Below are positions 8,252 to 16,232 of a DNA stretch of 42,938 nucleotides, piece by piece. The stretch's first letter is position 1. The number at the start of each line of letters is the position of its first letter. The translations under genes were made by a program, and so were the position numbers. This stretch comes from Thermoleophilia bacterium (lineage in GTDB: Bacteria > Actinomycetota > Thermoleophilia > Gaiellales > JAICJC01): assembly GCA_025934255.1 (NCBI GenBank), contig JAICYJ010000024.1, positions 1 to 42,938 on the forward strand, in the 5' to 3' direction. The notes under the pieces are model-generated. The model was not told the DNA's origin. It was given only the letters and a program-made list of their open reading frames with translations, and did no database searches.

Positions 8252-8359
8252 TTACCACTGATGAAAGCCGCGGCCGTGGTGCGGCCCGACCCTGGCCACA
8301 AACATGGCCAGCGCAACTGCCCAGACAAAAAGCGCTGGGCGCTTCACCAGAATCTTCAT
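8252..8359 (-). CDS. 35-residue pheromone-like or secreted peptide downstream of XRE-TPR regulator
   Basis: A short minus-strand ORF starting at ATG 8359, 32 bases after the stop of the XRE-TPR regulator. AGGAGG lies 7 bases before the ATG, a consensus ribosome binding site and one of the strongest in the window. The peptide has a basic start (MKILVKRP), a hydrophobic core (ALFVWAVALAMFVA) and a distinct tail, PHHGRGFHQW. This is the layout of exported pre-pheromones such as PapR, NprX or Phr, but also of a small membrane peptide. It ends at TAA, followed by a hairpin. No homologue is recognised; function is inferred only from architecture and its place next to a TPR regulator. Confidence 0.6.
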   Translation of the reverse strand: MKILVKRPALFVWAVALAMFVARVGPHHGRGFHQW

Positions 8360-8391
8360 TTGCCTACCTCCTGCCCACGGGGGTACTTCCC

Positions 8392-9741
8392 CTACCAGCG
8401 AACGTCCTGCAAGGCTTCTGCTGCCTGCCGGTACAACTCCGCTGCCCTTGCTGCTTCCCCTCTGCTGTGCGCCACATCCCCGAGCGCGACCCATGCGCCG
8501 GCGAGATGGCTCACCGTCTCCACAGCCGCAAAACAGTCCGCCGCGGCCTTGAAGGACGACTCTGCCTGGTCGAGCCGGCCGAGCGCAAGCGACGCGCGGC
8601 CGATCACGATTTGAGCGTTACCTTCTTCTTCTCGGTATTCCTCGCGCGAACTCAATAACTCGATCGCGCGATATCCGCTCTCGATCGCCCCCTCCAGATC
8701 GCCGCTGTGCATCCGTGCCGATGCCAGCGACGACGCCGCGAAGGCCGCGTCGATGCGATTGTCCTGCTCCACCGCGATCCTGAACGACTCGCGCAGGAGC
8801 GGTACCGCCTCCTCCGGCTTACCGGTGATCGCGCGCAGCTGCCCGAGGTTGTTCAGCAGCTTGCCCACGTACTCGTGATCCGCCACCCGCTCGAACAGCG
8901 CCTTCGACCGCTCGGCGTGCTCGCGCGCGCGGGTGTACTCGTTGCGTCGCTCTGCCACCAGCGACGCGTCCAGGTAGGTCTCCGCCAGCACCCGGTCGTC
9001 GTTCAGGGCGTGCGCCAGCTCCAGCGCCTGCTCGACGTCCTCGGCCGCCGCCGTGAAGTCCTTCTGGCGGCGCCGGATCTTTGCCCTCGCGTTGAAGATG
9101 CGTGCCCTCAGCGCATCCGACGGGTCGACGGTGGTCTCGCAGGCCCGCAGCGCCTCGTCCAGCAGCGACGCCGCCGTCGCCAGGCTGCCCATCTTGTACC
9201 GGACGACTCCGATCCGGTACAGGGCCAGCGCGAGCGCGTCGCCCGATCCAGCCTGCTCCGCCGCCTGCCGCGCGGCGGCCAGCTCGACCAGCGCATCGTC
9301 GAGGCGGCCGACGTTCTGCAGCGCCCAGCCCCGCGCCAGCCGCAGCCGCAGGGCGAGCCGCTCGCTCCCCGGCGACCGGAGGGCGTCCCTTACACCCTCC
9401 AGCTCGGCGAGCGCCTCGGCATCGCGGTGCGCCTCGATCTCGGCCTCGGCTCGCGTGACCGCCGCCTCGCAGGCGGCCATGATCGCCGCCGTGCTGTCCC
9501 CGGCCAGCGCCATGCGGCCGACCCCGAGCCGCTCGGCAAACCAGTCGAGCGCGGCCGGCGAGGGCCGCGTCTTGCCCAGCTCCACCTGACTCACGTACTC
9601 CTTGGAGAAGCGCGAGCCCCCCAGCTCGCCCTGCGTGAGCCCGATCTCGAGCCGCGCTTCGCGCACGCGCGCGCCGACCCCAGTGGCGCGCTCGCGGCGA
9701 GTGACCCCGCGCACGGACTCAAGTGTCTTCGCGTCTCCCAT
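8392..9741 (-). CDS. XRE-family regulator with C-terminal TPR array (RRNPP-like)
   Basis: A 449-residue protein. An XRE helix-turn-helix occupies about residues 22-72 (ARVREARLEIGLTQGELGG, then SKEYVSQVELGKTRPSPAAL). The remaining 370 residues are tandem TPR-like helical pairs, for example AEDVEQALELAHALNDDRVLA and LLNNLGQLRAITGKPEEAVP. This architecture is that of peptide-responsive RRNPP regulators (PlcR, NprR, Rgg), but similar XRE-TPR proteins with no known ligand are common in actinobacteria. ATG 9741 is preferred over TTG 9750 because TACCTT ends 7 bases before it, and the TTG lies inside that box. A small peptide gene follows 32 bases downstream. An ACTTGA-type operator candidate overlaps its own -35 region, suggesting autoregulation. 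Confidence 0.85.
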   Translation of the reverse strand: MGDAKTLESVRGVTRRERATGVGARVREARLEIGLTQGELGGSRFSKEYVSQVELGKTRPSPAALDWFAERLGVGRMALAGDSTAAIMAACEAAVTRAEAEIEAHRDAEALAELEGVRDALRSPGSERLALRLRLARGWALQNVGRLDDALVELAAARQAAEQAGSGDALALALYRIGVVRYKMGSLATAASLLDEALRACETTVDPSDALRARIFNARAKIRRRQKDFTAAAEDVEQALELAHALNDDRVLAETYLDASLVAERRNEYTRAREHAERSKALFERVADHEYVGKLLNNLGQLRAITGKPEEAVPLLRESFRIAVEQDNRIDAAFAASSLASARMHSGDLEGAIESGYRAIELLSSREEYREEEGNAQIVIGRASLALGRLDQAESSFKAAADCFAAVETVSHLAGAWVALGDVAHSRGEAARAAELYRQAAEALQDVRW

Positions 9742-9748
9742 CCCTCTC

Positions 9749-9754
9749 AAGGTA
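9749..9754 (-). promoter_or_regulatory. -10 box TACCTT, leaderless promoter of the XRE-TPR gene
   Basis: TACCTT lies 7 bases before ATG 9741. The expected -35 position falls on the repeat copy at 9769-9777. Confidence 0.5.
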
Positions 9755-9768
9755 GCGGACTCCGGGTC

Positions 9769-9891
9769 ACTTGACTAGCACCTCCTGGAGAATTCGTCGA
9801 CGGCCGGACTATACGCTATTTCAAGCCAAAGTGGCCGTAGTCAAGTAGATTCGACCAGACAACTTGATTTACCCCTTTTTGTGCACTTGAC
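9769..9891. promoter_or_regulatory. Cluster of ACTTGA repeats, candidate operator array
   Basis: Four copies of the core ACTTGA occur in 123 bases: ACTTGACTA at 9769-9777, its exact reverse complement TAGTCAAGT at 9838-9846, ACTTGAT at 9862-9868 and ACTTGAC at 9885-9891. The first overlaps the -35 region of the regulator gene and the last overlaps the -35 of a plus-strand promoter. This is as expected if the XRE protein controls both; binding is inference. Confidence 0.45.
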
Positions 9892-9915
9892 CCGTAGCCC
9901 CCGGGCGACTATTGT
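9887..9915 (+). promoter_or_regulatory. Plus-strand promoter TTGACC-17-TATTGT
   Basis: TTGACC (9887-9892) and TATTGT (9910-9915) are separated by exactly 17 bases, the closest match to a housekeeping sigma consensus in the window. The predicted transcript start is near 9922. No plus-strand protein gene follows; the transcript would run through the hairpin-rich region toward the end of hrcA. Confidence 0.5.
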
Positions 9916-9921
9916 GAGGCT

Positions 9922-10100
9922 ACAACGCAAAGACGGCACGGCGAGACGGTGGTGCCGGAGACGAACCCTCTACCGGTGGGCCGCCGGGAAGGATTCACAA
10001 GTCTCCTTGGGGTCACACCACCCAACTCGCAGCCGGGGGGTCGGAGTCAAGAAGCGCGTCGGAGTGGACTGGAGCCCCACTTCGACGCGCGACTCCGTTA
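9922..10100 (+). ncRNA. Candidate structured non-coding RNA
   Basis: This is the gene-free part of a 364-base gap between the XRE-TPR gene and hrcA. Downstream of a good promoter it holds two structures. The first has outer arms GGTGGTG 9948-9954 with CACCACC 10016-10022, inner arms GGAGAC 9957-9962 with GTCTCC 10001-10006, and an apical CCGG/CCGG hairpin at 9973-9987. The second is a long hairpin at 10042-10097. ACCC near 9965 could pair with GGGT near 10011 as a pseudoknot. It does not match tmRNA, SRP RNA or RNase P RNA features that I can recognise. The second hairpin could simply be the hrcA terminator. Confidence 0.35.
10042..10097. terminator. Long hairpin after hrcA, possible bidirectional terminator
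   Basis: Arms of 7 bp (10042-10048 with 10091-10097) and 14 bp (10054-10067 with 10077-10090, one G-U pair on the plus strand) flank a 5-base bulge and a 9-base loop. It begins 8 bases after the hrcA stop on the minus strand and is also the last structure of the candidate plus-strand RNA. There is no T-run on either side. Confidence 0.5.
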
Positions 10101-10105
10101 AGGGC

Positions 10106-11140
10106 CTACTCGTAGACCTGTTCGACGAAGTCGGACAGGAGCGCCGCCGCCCCGCGCACCGACCGGATCGCCTTCACGTAGTCCATGCGGTTGGGGCCGA
10201 TCAGCGAGACCGTGCCCAGGTTGCGGGCCGGCAGCCCGTAGTTCGCGGCCACCAGCGACAGGCCGCGCAGCTGCGGGATCGCCTCCTCGCCGCCGACGCG
10301 CACGTACAGCCGGTTGGTCTCGAGCGCGCCGCGCAGCAGCTGCAGCAGGCCCGCCCGCTCCTCCAGCGCCAGCATCAGGTCATTGATCTCGGCCAGGTCG
10401 TCGTGGCGCAGCTCCTGCACCAGCCGTGCGGCGCCGCCCACGTACAGGGTCTGTTCGCCGCTTCCCACCAGCTCGGTGAAGGCCGGCTCCAGCGCCCCCA
10501 TGAACTCCAGCTCGCGGGCGCCCAGGCCGGGGTCGAACAGGCGCTGGCGCAGCGCTCGCGCGCCCAGCCGCACGCCGCCCAGCTGCTCGTTCAGGTAGGC
10601 CGTGGCCCACTCGATCAGCTTCTCGTCGACCGCCTCCTCGAACGGGAACATGCTCTTGGTGACGCCGCCGGTGGAGGTGATCACCACCACCATCACCATC
10701 CGCGGCTGCAGCCGCAGCACCTCGACGTGGCGGATCTCGGCGGTCTCCAGCGGCGGCGCCGTCACCACCGCCAGCAGGTTGGTCACCTGGGACATCATCT
10801 CGGTCGTGTTGCGCAGCGCGGCATCGACCTCGTTCCGCACCTGCGACAGGTCGATCGGCAGCCGCGCGGCGCCCAGCGGCTGCTCCAGCAGCTGGTGCGC
10901 GTACAGCCGGTAGCCCGCGTCGGTCGGCACCCGGCCGGCCGAGGTGTGTGGGTGGCCGAGCAGGCCCAGCGCCTCCAGCTCGGCCAGCTCGTAGCGCACC
11001 GTCGAGGCCGAGGCGTCTACGGCGCCGCTTTCGACCAGCGCCTTCGAGCCGACCGGATGCCCGGTCGAGATGTACTCGCGCACCACCCGCAGCAGGATCA
11101 GGACCTGGCGCGGCGTCAGCTGTCGTTCCATCTCGCTCAT
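10106..11140 (-). CDS. hrcA: Heat-inducible transcription repressor HrcA
   Basis: A 344-residue protein beginning [20 protein letters not shown]. The N-terminal winged helix (about 1-75) contains STGHPVGSKALVE and ASASTVRYELAELEALGLLGHPHTSAGRVPTDAGYR, the HrcA DNA-binding signature (quoted in outline). The dimerisation/GAF-like core follows and ends with the conserved GPNRMDY and VRGAAALLSDF segments. HrcA represses chaperone genes by binding CIRCE elements. ATG 11140 overlaps the hemW stop as ATGA, so it is co-translated with hemW; the longer frame upstream is a shadow. No clear CIRCE was seen in front of dnaJ or the hemW-hrcA unit. Confidence 0.95.
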   Translation of the reverse strand: MSEMERQLTPRQVLILLRVVREYISTGHPVGSKALVESGAVDASASTVRYELAELEALGLLGHPHTSAGRVPTDAGYRLYAHQLLEQPLGAARLPIDLSQVRNEVDAALRNTTEMMSQVTNLLAVVTAPPLETAEIRHVEVLRLQPRMVMVVVITSTGGVTKSMFPFEEAVDEKLIEWATAYLNEQLGGVRLGARALRQRLFDPGLGARELEFMGALEPAFTELVGSGEQTLYVGGAARLVQELRHDDLAEINDLMLALEERAGLLQLLRGALETNRLYVRVGGEEAIPQLRGLSLVAANYGLPARNLGTVSLIGPNRMDYVKAIRSVRGAAALLSDFVEQVYE

Positions 11141-12216
11141 CGCAGCAGCGTGCTGACCACGTCGTTTGCCATGAACCGGCCGCGCTCGCTGAGCCGGATG
11201 CCGCCCGGCTCGCGGGCCAGCATCCCGGCGCCGGCCATGCGCTCGAGCTGGCGCGGGTCGATCAGCCACTCCAGCCCGTCCAGCGGCATCGGCCGGTCGA
11301 GCCGCAGGCCCAGCATCAGCCGCTCGCTGCCGCGCTCGGCCGGGCTCAGCAGCTCGATCTCGGCGGGGGGCGCCTGGCCCGCCTCCACCGCGTCCAGGTA
11401 GGCGCGCAGGGACGGCCGGTTGCGGCGCCGCTCCAGGCCGATCGTGGAGACGGCGCCGACGCCGAGGCCGAGGTAGTCGCGCCCCTCCCAGTAGCCCAGG
11501 TTGTGGCGGGCCTGGCGGCCCTCGCGGCAGAAGTTGGCCGTCTCATACCAGTGGTAGCCGCGCTCGCGCAGCGTGGCCACGACCGTCTCGTAGTGGTCCT
11601 CGAGCGCCTCCGCCTGGCGCTCCAGCTCGGCGCCGTGGCGGTGGGTGAAGCGGGTGCCCGGCTTGGCCTCGAGCTCGTAGTAGCTGATGTGCTCGGGCTC
11701 AAGGCTCGAGGCCTGGTCGAGGTCAGCGGCGAGGTCGTGAGGCGTCTGCCCCGGAACCCCAAACATCAGGTCGAGGTTAAGGTTCGTGACGCCCGCCCGC
11801 CGCAGCGTCGCTACCGCCTGCACAACCCGGTCCGGCGTCGCCCGCCGTTCGAGCGTCGCCAGCAGCTGCGGCTGGAAGCTCTGGGCGCCCAGCGATACCC
11901 GCGTCACCCCACCCTCGACCAGTACTTGAGCCTTGGCGGGCGTGATCGTCTCCGGGTTGCACTCGACCGTCAGCTCGTCGCAGGCGGGCAGTGCCGCCAG
12001 CAGCCGCGCCAGCAAAGCGTCATCCAGCAGCGACGGCGTGCCGCCGCCGACGAAGATGGTGGCCGGCCGCGCCGGCGCACCGCGAAGCTCGCGGATCAGC
12101 GCGTCGACGTAACGGCCGTGCAGCTCACCGCTGCCGGTGACCGTGACGAAGTCGCAGTACCCGCAGCGGTGGCCGCAGAACGGCACGTGCAGGTAGAGAT
12201 GCTCAGCCGCCGCCAC
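11137..12216 (-). CDS. hemW: HemW-type radical SAM protein (heme chaperone)
   Basis: A 359-residue radical SAM protein with cluster cysteines C14-xxx-C18-xx-C21 (CGHRCGYC), [10 protein letters not shown], the VSLGAQSF segment and [20 protein letters not shown], which is diagnostic for HemW rather than for coproporphyrinogen dehydrogenase HemN. Members bind heme and deliver it to client proteins; older annotations call it oxygen-independent coproporphyrinogen oxidase. The start GTG 12216 lies 14 bases inside the end of lepA, and its stop overlaps hrcA. The lepA-hemW-hrcA order is a classic Gram-positive arrangement. Confidence 0.92.
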   Translation of the reverse strand: MAAAEHLYLHVPFCGHRCGYCDFVTVTGSGELHGRYVDALIRELRGAPARPATIFVGGGTPSLLDDALLARLLAALPACDELTVECNPETITPAKAQVLVEGGVTRVSLGAQSFQPQLLATLERRATPDRVVQAVATLRRAGVTNLNLDLMFGVPGQTPHDLAADLDQASSLEPEHISYYELEAKPGTRFTHRHGAELERQAEALEDHYETVVATLRERGYHWYETANFCREGRQARHNLGYWEGRDYLGLGVGAVSTIGLERRRNRPSLRAYLDAVEAGQAPPAEIELLSPAERGSERLMLGLRLDRPMPLDGLEWLIDPRQLERMAGAGMLAREPGGIRLSERGRFMANDVVSTLLR

Positions 12217-14026
12217 CGTTGCCTCCGTCGCGGTTGAGGTCGAGCACCGCCAGGAACGCCTCCTGCGGCACCTCGATGTTGCCGACCTGCTTCATGCGCT
12301 TCTTGCCCTTCTTCTGCTTCTCGAGCAGCTTCCGCTTGCGGCTGACGTCGCCGCCGTAGCACTTGGCCAGCACGTCCTTGCGCTTGGCCTTGACGGTCTC
12401 ACGGGCGATCACGCGCGAGCCGATCGCCGCCTGGATCGCGACCTCGAACATCTGGCGCGGGATCCGCTCGCGCAGCGCCTCGACCAGCGCCTTGCCCTGC
12501 TTGTAGGCGTTGTCGCGATGCGTGATCAGCGACAGCGAATCGACCTGCTCCCCGGCCAGCAGCACGTCCACCTTCACCAGCTTGCCCTCGCGGAAGCCGA
12601 TCATGTCGTAGTCGAAGGAGGCGTAGCCGCGGCTGCGCGACTTGAGCTGGTCGTAGTAGTCGAGCACCACCTCGGCCAGCGGGATGTCGTAGACCAGTTG
12701 CACCCGCTCCTCGCTGAGATACTCCATGTGGCCGAACTCACCCCGGCGGTCCTGGGTCAGCTCCATCAGCGGCCCCACGAACTCCTTGGGTGCGATCAGC
12801 GACGCCCGCACGTAGGGCTCCTCGGTGGACAGCACGTCGCCCGAGGCCGGCATCTGGGCCGGGTTGTGCACCTCGTGCCAGTCCTCCTTGACGTCCTGCA
12901 CCCGGTAGGCCACGTTGGGCGCGGTCACCAGCAGGTCGAGGTCGTACTCGCGCTCCAGCCGCTCCCGCACGATGTCCATGTGCAGCAGCCCCAGAAACCC
13001 GCAGCGAAACCCGAAGCCGAGCGCCTGCGAGGTCTCCGGCTCGTACGACAGGGCGGCGTCGTTCAGCTTCAGCTTCTCGAGCGCGTCGCGCAGCTCCGGG
13101 TACTGATCCGAGTCGGTCGGGAACAGCCCGGCGAACACCATCGGCTTGACCTCCTTGTAGCCGGGCAGCGGCTCGGCGGCCCCGTCCCTGGAGAGCGTCA
13201 GCGTGTCCCCCACCCGCAGCTGCGACACGTCCTTGAGGCCGGTCACGATGTAGCCCACCTCGCCCGCCGACAGGTGCTTGGCCGGTCGCATGCCGGGAGA
13301 GAAGAAGCCCAGCTCCTCGACGTCAAAGCGCGTGCCCTGCGCCATCGCGCAGACCTTGTCGCCCTTGTGGAAGCCGCCGTCCACCATCCGCACGAAGGCC
13401 AGCACGCCGCGGTACTGGTCGTAGCTGGAGTCGAAGATGAGCGCGCGCGGCGGCGCCTGCGGGTCGCCGTCCGGCGGCGAGATGTGGTCGACCACCGCCT
13501 GCAGCACCGCCTCGATGCCCTGGCCGGTCTTGGCCGAGATCCGCAGCACGTTCTCGGGCGCGTCGCCGATCAGCTCGGCCAGCTCCGCGGAGACACCGTC
13601 GGGATCCGCCGCCGGCAGGTCGATCTTGTTCACCACCGGGACGATGTCGAGGTCGTTCTCGATCGCCAGGTAGGCGTTCGCGAGCGTCTGCGCCTCCAGC
13701 CCCTGGGCGGCGTCCACCACCAGCAGCGCGCCCTCGCAGGCGGCCAGGCTGCGCGACACCTCGTAGGTGAAGTCGACGTGCCCGGGCGTGTCGATCAGGT
13801 TCAGCTCGTAGACGCGGTCGTCGGAGGCACGAAACAGCACCCGCACCGCCTGGGCCTTGATCGTGATGCCGCGCTCGCGCTCGAGATCCATCGAGTCGAG
13901 CAGCTGCTCGCGCATGTCACGGTCGGCCACCGTCTTGGTGACCTGCAGGATGCGATCGGCCAGCGTCGACTTGCCGTGGTCGATGTGGGCGATGATCGAG
14001 AAGTTGCGGATGCGTGAGAGCGCCAC
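12203..14026 (-). CDS. lepA: Elongation factor 4 (LepA)
   Basis: A 607-residue translational GTPase of normal LepA length. G1 is AHIDHGKST, the switch region carries [13 protein letters not shown]3 is DTPGHVDF, G4 is NKIDLP and the C-terminal LepA-specific domain ends with a basic run ([19 protein letters not shown]). EF4 acts on stalled or mistranslocated ribosomes. GTG 14026 is the start, with a TACGCT box 6 bases upstream, so translation is probably leaderless. Its C-terminus is extended by a glycine-rich tail that overlaps the hemW start. Confidence 0.97.
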   Translation of the reverse strand: MALSRIRNFSIIAHIDHGKSTLADRILQVTKTVADRDMREQLLDSMDLERERGITIKAQAVRVLFRASDDRVYELNLIDTPGHVDFTYEVSRSLAACEGALLVVDAAQGLEAQTLANAYLAIENDLDIVPVVNKIDLPAADPDGVSAELAELIGDAPENVLRISAKTGQGIEAVLQAVVDHISPPDGDPQAPPRALIFDSSYDQYRGVLAFVRMVDGGFHKGDKVCAMAQGTRFDVEELGFFSPGMRPAKHLSAGEVGYIVTGLKDVSQLRVGDTLTLSRDGAAEPLPGYKEVKPMVFAGLFPTDSDQYPELRDALEKLKLNDAALSYEPETSQALGFGFRCGFLGLLHMDIVRERLEREYDLDLLVTAPNVAYRVQDVKEDWHEVHNPAQMPASGDVLSTEEPYVRASLIAPKEFVGPLMELTQDRRGEFGHMEYLSEERVQLVYDIPLAEVVLDYYDQLKSRSRGYASFDYDMIGFREGKLVKVDVLLAGEQVDSLSLITHRDNAYKQGKALVEALRERIPRQMFEVAIQAAIGSRVIARETVKAKRKDVLAKCYGGDVSRKRKLLEKQKKGKKRMKQVGNIEVPQEAFLAVLDLNRDGGNGGGG

Positions 14027-14032
14027 CGGTTA

Positions 14033-14038
14033 AGCGTA
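14033..14038 (-). promoter_or_regulatory. -10 box TACGCT, leaderless lepA promoter
   Basis: TACGCT lies 6 bases before GTG 14026, the same hexamer and spacing found before obgE. Confidence 0.5.
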
Positions 14039-14046
14039 CCGGTGCA

Positions 14047-15615
14047 TCACGCTGCGGGATCGCGGCGGCGGTGCAGGAGGCCGGCCAGGATGTCCACCTC
14101 GGCCAGCCGCAGCGAACGGGCCGCGACCAGGTAGGCGAAGCCGCCGGCGGCCAGCCCCAGGCCGAGGGACACGATCTGACCGGCGATCGAGCGGCCCAGC
14201 AGCTTGTCCAGCGGATACCAGACTCCGAACGCCGCGACGGTGCAGTAGATCGTCGCCACCGCGGTCAACGCGGTGGAGCGCAGCACCTCGCGGCCGTGCA
14301 GCGAGCCCACCCGGCGACGCAAGAGCACCATCAGCACGCCCGCGTTGAACGAGGTCACGATCGCGGTGGCGAGGGCGATCCCGGCGGCGCCGTAGCGCAG
14401 CAGCGCCAGGTCGAAGACCAGGTTCAGCACCAGGTTCACGAGCGCCACCAGGGTCGGGATGCGCGGCTCCTGGAGCCCGAAGAAGGCGCGCGTCAGCAGC
14501 AGCGACAGGCCGTTCCCGAGCAGGCCCAGCGAGAACATCACCAGCGTGGCCGACACCCGCATGGTGTCGGACTCGCTGAACTGCCCGTGCTGGTAGAGCA
14601 GACGCACCACCGGCTCGGCCAGCACGATCGAGATGGCGGCGGCCGGCAGCAGCAGGAACACGATCGCGCGTATGCCGCGGGCCACGATCAACGCCAGCTC
14701 GACCATGTTGCGCACGGCGGCGGCGCGCGACAGCTCGGGGAACAGCACGGTCGATACCGCCACCGAGAACAGCCCCTGCGGCAACATGAACAGGCGGAAC
14801 GCATACCCCAGGTCGCCAGGCGCCGAGGAGCTGTGGTGCGCCGCGATGATCGTGTCCAGGGTCAGGTTGACGTTGATCAGCCCCAGCCCCAGCGAGACCG
14901 GCACCATCAGGCGCAGGATGTGCCGCAGGTGCGGGTTCCCGAAGCCGAGCCGGAATGCCAGCCCGATCCCCGAGCCGCGCAGCAGCGGCAGGGGGATCAG
15001 GAACTGCACGATGGTGGCCACCAGCACGCCCCACGCGTACACCTGCGCCCGGTGCTCGAGCGAGCCGCTGCGGCCGTAGACCAGCAGCACCGCGATGATC
15101 ACCAGGTTCCAGGCCACCGGTGCGAAGGCCGGTACGCCGAAGATCCGCTGCGCGTTGAGGATGCCGGTGACGACGCCAAACAGCCCCATCAGCACCACGA
15201 TCGGGAACAGGATCCGGGTCAGCGTCACCACCAGGTCGGAGGAGACGTTGCTGGTTCCGACCAGCAGCACCGGCACCAGCAGCGGCGCCAGCAGGATGAA
15301 CAGGGCCGAGATCGCGCCCAGCACCACCGCGGTCGTCCACAGCACCATGCTGGCGACCCGCCACGCCTCCTTTTCCTCGCCCCTCTCGCGCAGCTCCAGG
15401 AACACCGGCACGAAGGCCGCGCTGATGGCGTTGTCGGCCACGATCGCGCGGATCAGGTTGGGCAGGTTGAACGCGACCGTGAAGGCCGAGTAGACCGGGC
15501 CTGAGCCGAGCACCGCGGCGGCGGCGATCTCGCGGACAAGACCCGCCACACGGGAGATGGCGGTGGCCACCCCGAAGACGGCCGTGGAGGTCGCCAGGCG
15601 GCGAGTATCTGCCAT
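14047..15615 (-). CDS. murJ: Lipid II flippase MurJ/MviN
   Basis: A 522-residue polytopic membrane protein with about 13-14 hydrophobic helices. It opens with the MVF-family signature region FGVATAISRVAGLVREI and the conserved NLPNLIRAIVADNAISAAFVP stretch (in outline). MurJ moves lipid II across the membrane for peptidoglycan synthesis. It lacks the long cytoplasmic pseudokinase tail known in mycobacterial MviN. TAGACT lies 9 bases before ATG 15615. It is divergent from rpsT across a 342-base control region and reads toward lepA with a 20-base gap. Confidence 0.95.
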   Translation of the reverse strand: MADTRRLATSTAVFGVATAISRVAGLVREIAAAAVLGSGPVYSAFTVAFNLPNLIRAIVADNAISAAFVPVFLELRERGEEKEAWRVASMVLWTTAVVLGAISALFILLAPLLVPVLLVGTSNVSSDLVVTLTRILFPIVVLMGLFGVVTGILNAQRIFGVPAFAPVAWNLVIIAVLLVYGRSGSLEHRAQVYAWGVLVATIVQFLIPLPLLRGSGIGLAFRLGFGNPHLRHILRLMVPVSLGLGLINVNLTLDTIIAAHHSSSAPGDLGYAFRLFMLPQGLFSVAVSTVLFPELSRAAAVRNMVELALIVARGIRAIVFLLLPAAAISIVLAEPVVRLLYQHGQFSESDTMRVSATLVMFSLGLLGNGLSLLLTRAFFGLQEPRIPTLVALVNLVLNLVFDLALLRYGAAGIALATAIVTSFNAGVLMVLLRRRVGSLHGREVLRSTALTAVATIYCTVAAFGVWYPLDKLLGRSIAGQIVSLGLGLAAGGFAYLVAARSLRLAEVDILAGLLHRRRDPAA

Positions 15616-15624
15616 AAACGCGAG

Positions 15625-15630
15625 AGTCTA
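15625..15630 (-). promoter_or_regulatory. -10 box TAGACT of murJ
   Basis: TAGACT lies 9 bases before ATG 15615, giving a leader of about 0-3 bases. Confidence 0.45.
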
Positions 15631-15925
15631 GAAGGTTGATCGGTTATCTCCGTGGTGTCCAAGGCGCAGGCATCGCCTTGCGCCGGTCGGGAGTGATCTG
15701 CGATCACGCAGATCACGACCGGGCGAGAACCGAGCGTCGCAAGGATCGAGGGAGCGTCAATACCGGGTCGTATTGGCGCGACCGAGGACGCCGCGAGGCG
15801 ACGGTTCGCAGCCGTAGCCACCCTGGCCTCCGCCGACCTCCGCCGTTCGCAGCGGCCAGGCCCACGAGAGGTGACCGATCGACCATCTGGTGGTTGATCG
15901 GCGGCCTCGGCCGCCATCTCGGTGC

Positions 15926-15931
15926 TATGAT
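15926..15931 (+). promoter_or_regulatory. Extended -10 promoter of rpsT
   Basis: TATGAT is preceded by TG one base upstream (TGCTATGAT), an extended -10. The predicted start is near 15938, giving a leader of about 20 bases. No good -35 was found. Confidence 0.5.
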
Positions 15932-15949
15932 CCCTCGGCCCCGGGAGGG
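15932..15949 (+). promoter_or_regulatory. Hairpin covering the rpsT ribosome binding site
   Basis: CCCTC (15932-15936) can pair with GAGGG (15945-15949), which is the core of the GGAGGGG ribosome binding site. The start of the transcript may trim the left arm, so a control role is uncertain. Confidence 0.3.
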
Positions 15950-15957
15950 GCTTTTCT

Positions 15958-16230
15958 ATGGCGAATTCGAAGCAACAGGAAAAGCGAGTCCGGACTGCAG
16001 CGCGGCAGCGTCTCGAGAACCTGCGCTACCGCACCCAGATCAAGACGCTCTCGCGGCGCCTCAGCGAAGCCGCCGAGGCGGGCGAGGCAGAGCAGGTGGC
16101 CGACGCCCACCGCAAGCTGACGGTGCTGCTCGACCGGGCCTCCGCGCGTGGCGCGATCCACCGCAACACCGCCGCGCGCAAGAAGTCGCAGGCAGCCCGC
16201 TTGGCCGCCGCCGCCCCCGCCGAGGCCTAG
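15958..16230 (+). CDS. rpsT: 30S ribosomal protein bS20
   Basis: A 90-residue, basic, helical protein beginning MANSKQQEKRVRTAARQR, followed by RYRTQIKTLSRRL and ending with HRNTAARKKSQAARL, all typical of S20, which binds 16S rRNA early in 30S assembly. A GGAGGGG ribosome binding site lies 7 bases before ATG 15958. It is one of few plus-strand genes in this half and sits between murJ and the holA group, as is usual for rpsT beside holA. Confidence 0.97.
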   Translation: MANSKQQEKRVRTAARQRLENLRYRTQIKTLSRRLSEAAEAGEAEQVADAHRKLTVLLDRASARGAIHRNTAARKKSQAARLAAAAPAEA

Positions 16231-16232
16231 GT

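Larger units (their letters stand above)
15616..15957. promoter_or_regulatory. murJ-rpsT intergenic region with several inverted repeats
   Basis: This 342-base stretch has no convincing gene. It holds a perfect 10-bp inverted repeat with a 4-base spacer (15693-15702 with 15707-15716), a neighbouring GGCGCA/TGCGCC hairpin (15663-15684), CAATAC/GTATTG (15758-15763 with 15770-15775) and an 11-bp hairpin with one mismatch (arms about 15875-15885 and 15891-15901). GGTTGATCGG occurs at 15634-15643 and again at 15892-15901, near the two divergent promoters. Confidence 0.5.

Noticed and set aside
9922..10100. 6S RNA, tmRNA, SRP RNA or RNase P RNA as identity of the hairpin region
   Set aside because: No tRNA-like ends, no SRP core loop, no RNase P core and no long closing stem with a central bubble could be found.
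9881..10105. Plus-strand frame starting at 9881 through the hairpin region
   Set aside because: Continues as a shadow of hrcA; the first 70 codons have no recognisable protein features and the promoter lies inside it.
12518..15504. Long plus-strand frames opposite lepA and murJ
   Set aside because: Antisense to strongly conserved genes; biased composition and no ribosome binding site or known domain.
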